Assembly (NCBI RefSeq): GCF_963169125.1 | Contig: NC_084795.1 | Location: 96,033,411-96,097,410, forward strand | Direction: 5' to 3' | Source: Humulus lupulus | Lineage: Eukaryota; Streptophyta; Magnoliopsida; Rosales; Cannabaceae | DNA length: 64,000 nt | Part shown: one piece after another, positions 59,628 to 64,000 of the stretch | Position numbering within the stretch: the stretch's first letter is position 1 | Layout: each line of letters starts with the position of its first letter | Made by a program: the position numbers and the translations under genes | The notes under the pieces: generated by a model | Told to the model about the DNA's origin: nothing | Database searches by the model: none | The model's input: the letters and a program-made list of their open reading frames with translations, nothing else

Positions 59628-62237
59628 CTCCTATAGGGGCTTCAAAAATAGCCCCACTGGTGGGGCTCTTGTGTATTCCCAACCCGTGAATAATTTTCAG
59701 TGCGATTTTTTATGACCGTGTGTTTTGTAGTTATTTAGAGCATCTGCGAATTTTTCAGAAAACTCCGAATAATTTACAGTGTCAAAAACTAAGTTCAAAA
59801 CAGGTTGTTGCACACGTGACTAATTTTTTTTATGCTCGTGGAAAACAACATGTTTGAATCTAGTTTTCGGCACTATAAATTATTTAGAATTTTCTGAAAA
59901 TTTGCAGGATGCACTAAACAAGTACAAAATACATGATCATACAAGAAAATCGCGCCAAAACTGTTCACAGTCGATAATACTGGAATTCTATAATAGGGGC
60001 ATACCTTTGTCCCGATTAGTAGGGGAATTTCTATTGTTAGTGCGTCAAGAAATTATAACAAATTTGTTTTATATGGCGGTGTACACTGTAGTTATAGTAG
60101 GCATCCTATCAATTTTCCTGAAATTCTGAATAATTTACAGTACCAAAAAAGACTTTAAAATAATTTATTTCATGGGTGTATAAAACAGGCTTAAAACAAC
60201 CTGTTTTCGTGTTTTCAGTAAATGGATAGATTACAATTCAAATTTTTTTATATGACGGTGTACAATGTAGTTATTTAGAATTCTTCATAAATTTTTTTGA
60301 AAATTCTAAATAATTTATAGTGTTGAAAATAAGAAATAGATTGTTTTCAAGCTTATAAGAAATAAGAAATATGGGCGTGAAACAATTTATTTTGTCCCGA
60401 GTGTAGTGGTCATTATATATATATATATATTGATGTGGAAATATTAGTTTAGTATAATTTAAAAAAAAAATACTTTTGGATGTTGTGTGAATATGCAGCC
60501 TTCGAGTTTGGTCCTTGTTAATCCTTTTTATCAAGTTTAATATCCTAATGATCTATATGAAAAGTTGAAGACTAATTCACAAAGTAAATGGTTTAAAAAG
60601 TTTAGAGATCAAGATGATCATAATTAATCATATTAGAAGACTAATCTCCAATAAAAAAAATAATTTAAATATCATTAGGAGTCAACCTACTTCACTTACC
60701 GAATTTCGACATGATAACACGTTATGGCTACTATGAATTGCAATACTAACCTCCTTTTACTTTCTCAGATCAACTCTTGAGATTTTAGGTTTGGCATGAA
60801 CAAAGGCCAAAGAAAAATAATCAATTAGCTTTAACCTTTCATGTTTGGTTTTGGCCCTTTTGGGGGGTCCAAAATGGAAGTTGGTAAGTCATTTTCTGCT
60901 TGCAAAGTGCCCAAAATGTATCCCTTCTTATATTGTTTTTCCCCCCTTGAAATTTATATGGATTATTTGCGTCATCAACATAGTTTATTCTTACAAAAGA
61001 TTTACCCCTGGTTGGTGAGTTTACCTGGAGTCTAATCACGAGTTTATCTATTTACCTCAATTTGTAATATCACCATTAATGTCAAATATCACCAATGCTT
61101 CTTTAATTCCCTTTTTGGTATGCTTTTGGCCCTTGATTTAGTTAAATATATTATAAAGTTACCCTATATTAAAATATTTATAGAAAAGAAAAAAGCTGAT
61201 GTCCTACATTAGGTGTTAATTATTGTTAAATCAATCATTCTTTTTTTTTAAGCTCACATATTAGCCACTAGAAGAAGAATATACTATTAATTTTAATCAA
61301 AGATCATTTTTTTTAATAGAAATTAAAATAATAATAATAATAAATATGTAAATTGAAAAATATTTTTGTCAAGGCAATGTAAAACTCCAAAAGAGCAGAA
61401 CATTTATTTTTAATTAAATAACGTATTTAGTTTTATCTTTAATCTTTTTAACAACTACTTATTGTACAATAAACTTTTCCATATAACTATTTTATATTAT
61501 ACTTAAAAAAATATATGTATGAAAAACTATAAGATATATATACCATTTTAGTCTTTCAATTTCGATTTCAGTTACTTATTACATTTTTTTAATAATTGTC
61601 ATTTGTCTTAAAAATACAATATCTCAAACTTTTTTTATTGGACTGGCCAATCATTATTTTTCAACTTATAATAATCCTTTAATTTATTTTAAAATAAGAA
61701 TAAAATGTTATACAAAAAATGATTATCACTATTAAGTGTAAAAATAATTTCAATAAATTTTTTAAAGTAAATAGGAATTATAACATTTTTTAATAAAAAT
61801 AAATGATTAAATTTCATTAAAAAAATTATAGTCAGACTAAATTTTGATTTACCTCCATTGTTTGTAATTATACTCCATAATATTATGATTTCAATGTAGT
61901 GACAAACCCAATAATTTTGTTCAGCGGAGGCATAAAATAAAAATTGTATGTATTAGCTGAAATTAATAAACATAAAAATTATAATTGTCTACTTCGAATA
62001 AAAATTATAGTTATTTTCAGAAATTCTTCGTATATAGTAGGAGCTTAATTGTTGTAAAAAATATATTTGTTGGGGTACTTTTGGCACTTAGACGCAACTA
62101 GGTCCTCCCTGTTTCAATGTAGAGAATAATATACAACAAACATGTGATACTATTATGAAAATACTATTTTATACCAATTAGGACTTTAATTATAAAGCAA
62201 AAAAATAGTGGTGAAAGTATAATTGTATTTTTTGTAA
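59628..62237. other. AT-rich DNA outside element C, no gene seen
   Basis: No convincing ORF or RNA gene on either strand. The stretch 59690-60330 holds inverted and direct copies of a repeat. An (AT)n run lies at 60413-60430. The rest is AT-rich and unstructured to my reading. Confidence 0.55.
59690..60330. repeat. Dispersed repeat in direct and inverted copies
   Basis: A core of about 80 bp (tgtagttattta ... tttttcagaaaa-tc-gaataatttacagtg) occurs at about 59715-59785, 60075-60145 and 60255-60325 in + orientation. It occurs inverted at about 59868-59925 (cactataaattatttagaattttctg). Copies are 70-85 percent alike by eye. This could be a decayed MITE-like or foldback cluster. Confidence 0.6.
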
Positions 62238-63160
62238 GGAATAATGGTGACAAAGCTACTTAAGTAGAAATAAATATTGCTGTTAAATATCTATGTAAAA
62301 AATTTGACGGTAAAATTATATTAATTGTTAAAATTCTTGCAGTTAAATATTCATGTAAAAAATTTGACAACAAAACTATTTAAGTAATTGATTTTCTTGC
62401 ACTTAACTGTCTGTCGTTAAGTCAACTGTTAAAACTAATCATATGGGAACATGACAGCCTCAAATTCGTCCAAAATATTTTAAAAATAAATAAAAATATA
62501 AAAAAATTCTGGAAAAAATAAAAAATATATATTTTAATTACTAAAAGTTGAATTTTCAAATATTTTTAAAATAATTAAAAATTCAGAAATAATAATATAA
62601 AGTATTTTAAATTCCAAAATATTAACATAAGTATTTTTTAAAAAAAAAATTAATTTAATGAAAAATCTAAATAAATTCATAAAAATTTCATTTTGATTTT
62701 GATTAATATCTAAATAGATTCTAATTTCATGATGATTAAAAATAAAAATTTTATGATTTTTATTTAGATTTTTCATTAAATAATGTTATTTTTTTAGTTT
62801 TTAAAATACATGTACTTAATTTTTGTATGAATTTAAAATAAGGTATTTATTTTTTTAGGAGTTAAATATTTTATTTTTTTCATAAATTTTTAATTAATTT
62901 TAAAATATTTAAAAATTAAAAATAAAAGGAAAGAATAGAGGTTATCACGTGTCTCGTAGGATTAGTTTTAATAATTGACTTAATGACAATGAGTTAAGTG
63001 CAAGAAAATTCACTACTTAAGTAGTTTTGCCGTCAAGATTTTTACATAGTATTTAAGCGCAAGAATTGTAACTACTTGTGTAGTTTTGCCACCAAATTTT
63101 TATATAGGTATTTAACTGCAAGAATTCTAACTACTTGAGTAGTTTTGCCGCCATTATCCC
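62238..63160. mobile_element. Foldback/MITE-like element with long terminal inverted repeats
   Basis: The left arm (ggaataatggtgacaaagctac ... 62238-62450) is the reverse complement of the right arm (... gtagttttgccgccattatccc, about 62950-63160). Each arm contains internal repeats of about 60 bp (aattcttgcagttaaatac, ttacatag, gacggcaaaactacttaagtag). The AT-rich centre also folds (taatgaaaaatctaaat near 62655 against atttagatttttcatta near 62762). No coding capacity and no clear TSD. A Mutator-like MITE is possible. Confidence 0.65.
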
Positions 63161-63224
63161 TTTATATTTTTAATTTTTAATTCTTCAAAGAATTTAGATT
63201 TTTTTTATTCATCAAATTAATTAA

Positions 63225-64000
63225 TGTTACACCCAGATTTCGAGCCATGAGAATTGTGACCTCGAAAGCTGGATTCGTAATGAATGGACTCGTAATATCT
63301 GGAACACGTTCGAAATCTAGGCATCGAGCCTTCGAAGCAGAGACGACTTCGAAGATGGTAGCCTCGAGATCCTCACAAGCTCGAAAGACAGACCCCGAAG
63401 TACGTCTGTTCTCGGAATGGCCTCGGATTAGGGCTCCGAGCCTGACACCCGTATGAGCTCGAAGTCATGTGGTCTCGGGAAGATGCTATAGCTTGAAAGT
63501 CAACAAGAGACCTGGGTGAATAGGGCCTTGGCGATATAAGATAACAATTTTATATATCTTCGTGAATCATTAATGACAGACGCGGTCTACATTGTTTGCT
63601 ATAAATCCCCTATAATCAAGTGATATTAATTCTTCAGTTATACGCCCCCTGATCTTCAGGGGACGTTTCCTTGTATATAGGATTACAGGCTTTGAATGCC
63701 ATTAAATTTATTTGCATATCAAGAATAACTTCCCGAAATATGTGGGATAGTATTCTGAAACTTCCTCTATAAATAGAGAGGTCATGTATCATTGTAAAGG
63801 AGCGAACTTTTGTAATCTTGAGAGAAAACTCTAGAAAATTCATCCTTGAATTTTCAGAGATCATCTTAAGTTTAATAACAAGGACTCGTGGACTAGGCAG
63901 AGTCAACTGCTGAACCACGTAAAAAATCCCATTTGTGTTATCATATTTTTATTGGCCATAACTGATTATTGTTTTCATGCTCTTATTTCACTGTTGACGA
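63225..64000 (+). repeat. LTR of a Tat-like element running off the window
   Basis: It starts tgttacacccagatttcgagc and has TATA box ctataaatag at 63767-63776. It carries the tail actcgtggactaggcag ... ctgaaccacgtaaaa shared with A and C. The expected end lies at or just past the window edge, so I cannot tell a 5' LTR from a solo LTR. Its start aligns with A's decayed LTR start at 7137. Confidence 0.75.

Noticed and set aside
59854..60129. 91-codon ORF with a hydrophobic C-terminus
   Set aside because: Lies across inverted repeat copies in AT-rich DNA, with no homology or conserved frame.
62534..62776. 80-codon Asn/Ile/Phe-rich ORF
   Set aside because: Composition artefact of the AT-rich centre of the foldback element.

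Overview
This is a plant nuclear window, almost certainly from a repeat-rich eudicot. It is AT-rich and has no intact host gene. It is built from LTR retrotransposons of recognisable plant lineages (Tat, Athila and Tekay/Del types of Ty3/gypsy, plus Ty1/copia debris) and one CACTA transposon. Species cannot be fixed from the sequence alone.

The layout is a stack of insertions, and most layers can be peeled back using perfect or near-perfect target-site duplications (TSDs). The outermost layer is Tat element C (+ strand, 28441-59627; its 5' end lies outside the window). Tat element A (+ strand, left end outside the window) sits in C's gag. The 3' LTR of A is split by Tat element B (- strand, 7631-28162, TSD aattg). 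B's integrase gene is split by CACTA element J (12709-21723, TSD ccg). C also carries Athila element D in its protease (29414-38410, TSD tcccc), whose 3' LTR contains solo LTR E (29498-31705, TSD ttgat). A 2-kb LTR with a primer-binding site (I, 40535-44881) sits in C's integrase and contains solo LTR G (42227-44513, TSD taatt). A Tekay-like element F (48292-56527, TSD caagt/caaga) sits in C's antisense-ORF region and contains a Tat-type solo LTR H (52241-53352, TSD cgagt). To the right of C lie AT-rich DNA, a foldback element (62238-63160) and the start of another A-like LTR (63225-end).

The most interesting content is in J. It has no transposase that I can recognise, but it carries intron-containing fragments of at least four host genes, all on the - strand. 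These are six exons of a MOR1/XMAP215-type TOG protein, one exon of a CHD1-type chromatin remodeler (CHR5-like), one exon of a uracil phosphoribosyltransferase/uridine-kinase-like gene, and the first exon of an NSH3-like nucleoside hydrolase. The frames and splice sites of these fragments are undamaged. A capped-looking first exon with a clean splice donor lies inside J's right end, in the same orientation. J therefore looks like a gene-capturing (Pack-type) CACTA element that may produce a chimeric transcript.

The second theme is the antisense gene of the Tat elements. In A, B and C alike, a transcription unit runs opposite to gag-pol. It starts at a TATA box about 200-310 bp inside the 3' LTR, has a GTAAGT splice donor 155-200 bp further on, and encodes a related protein with a central 'putative gypsy-type transposon' domain and a C-terminal coiled coil. 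All retroelement genes here are damaged by stops, frameshifts, deletions or catalytic-residue changes, so none appears autonomous.
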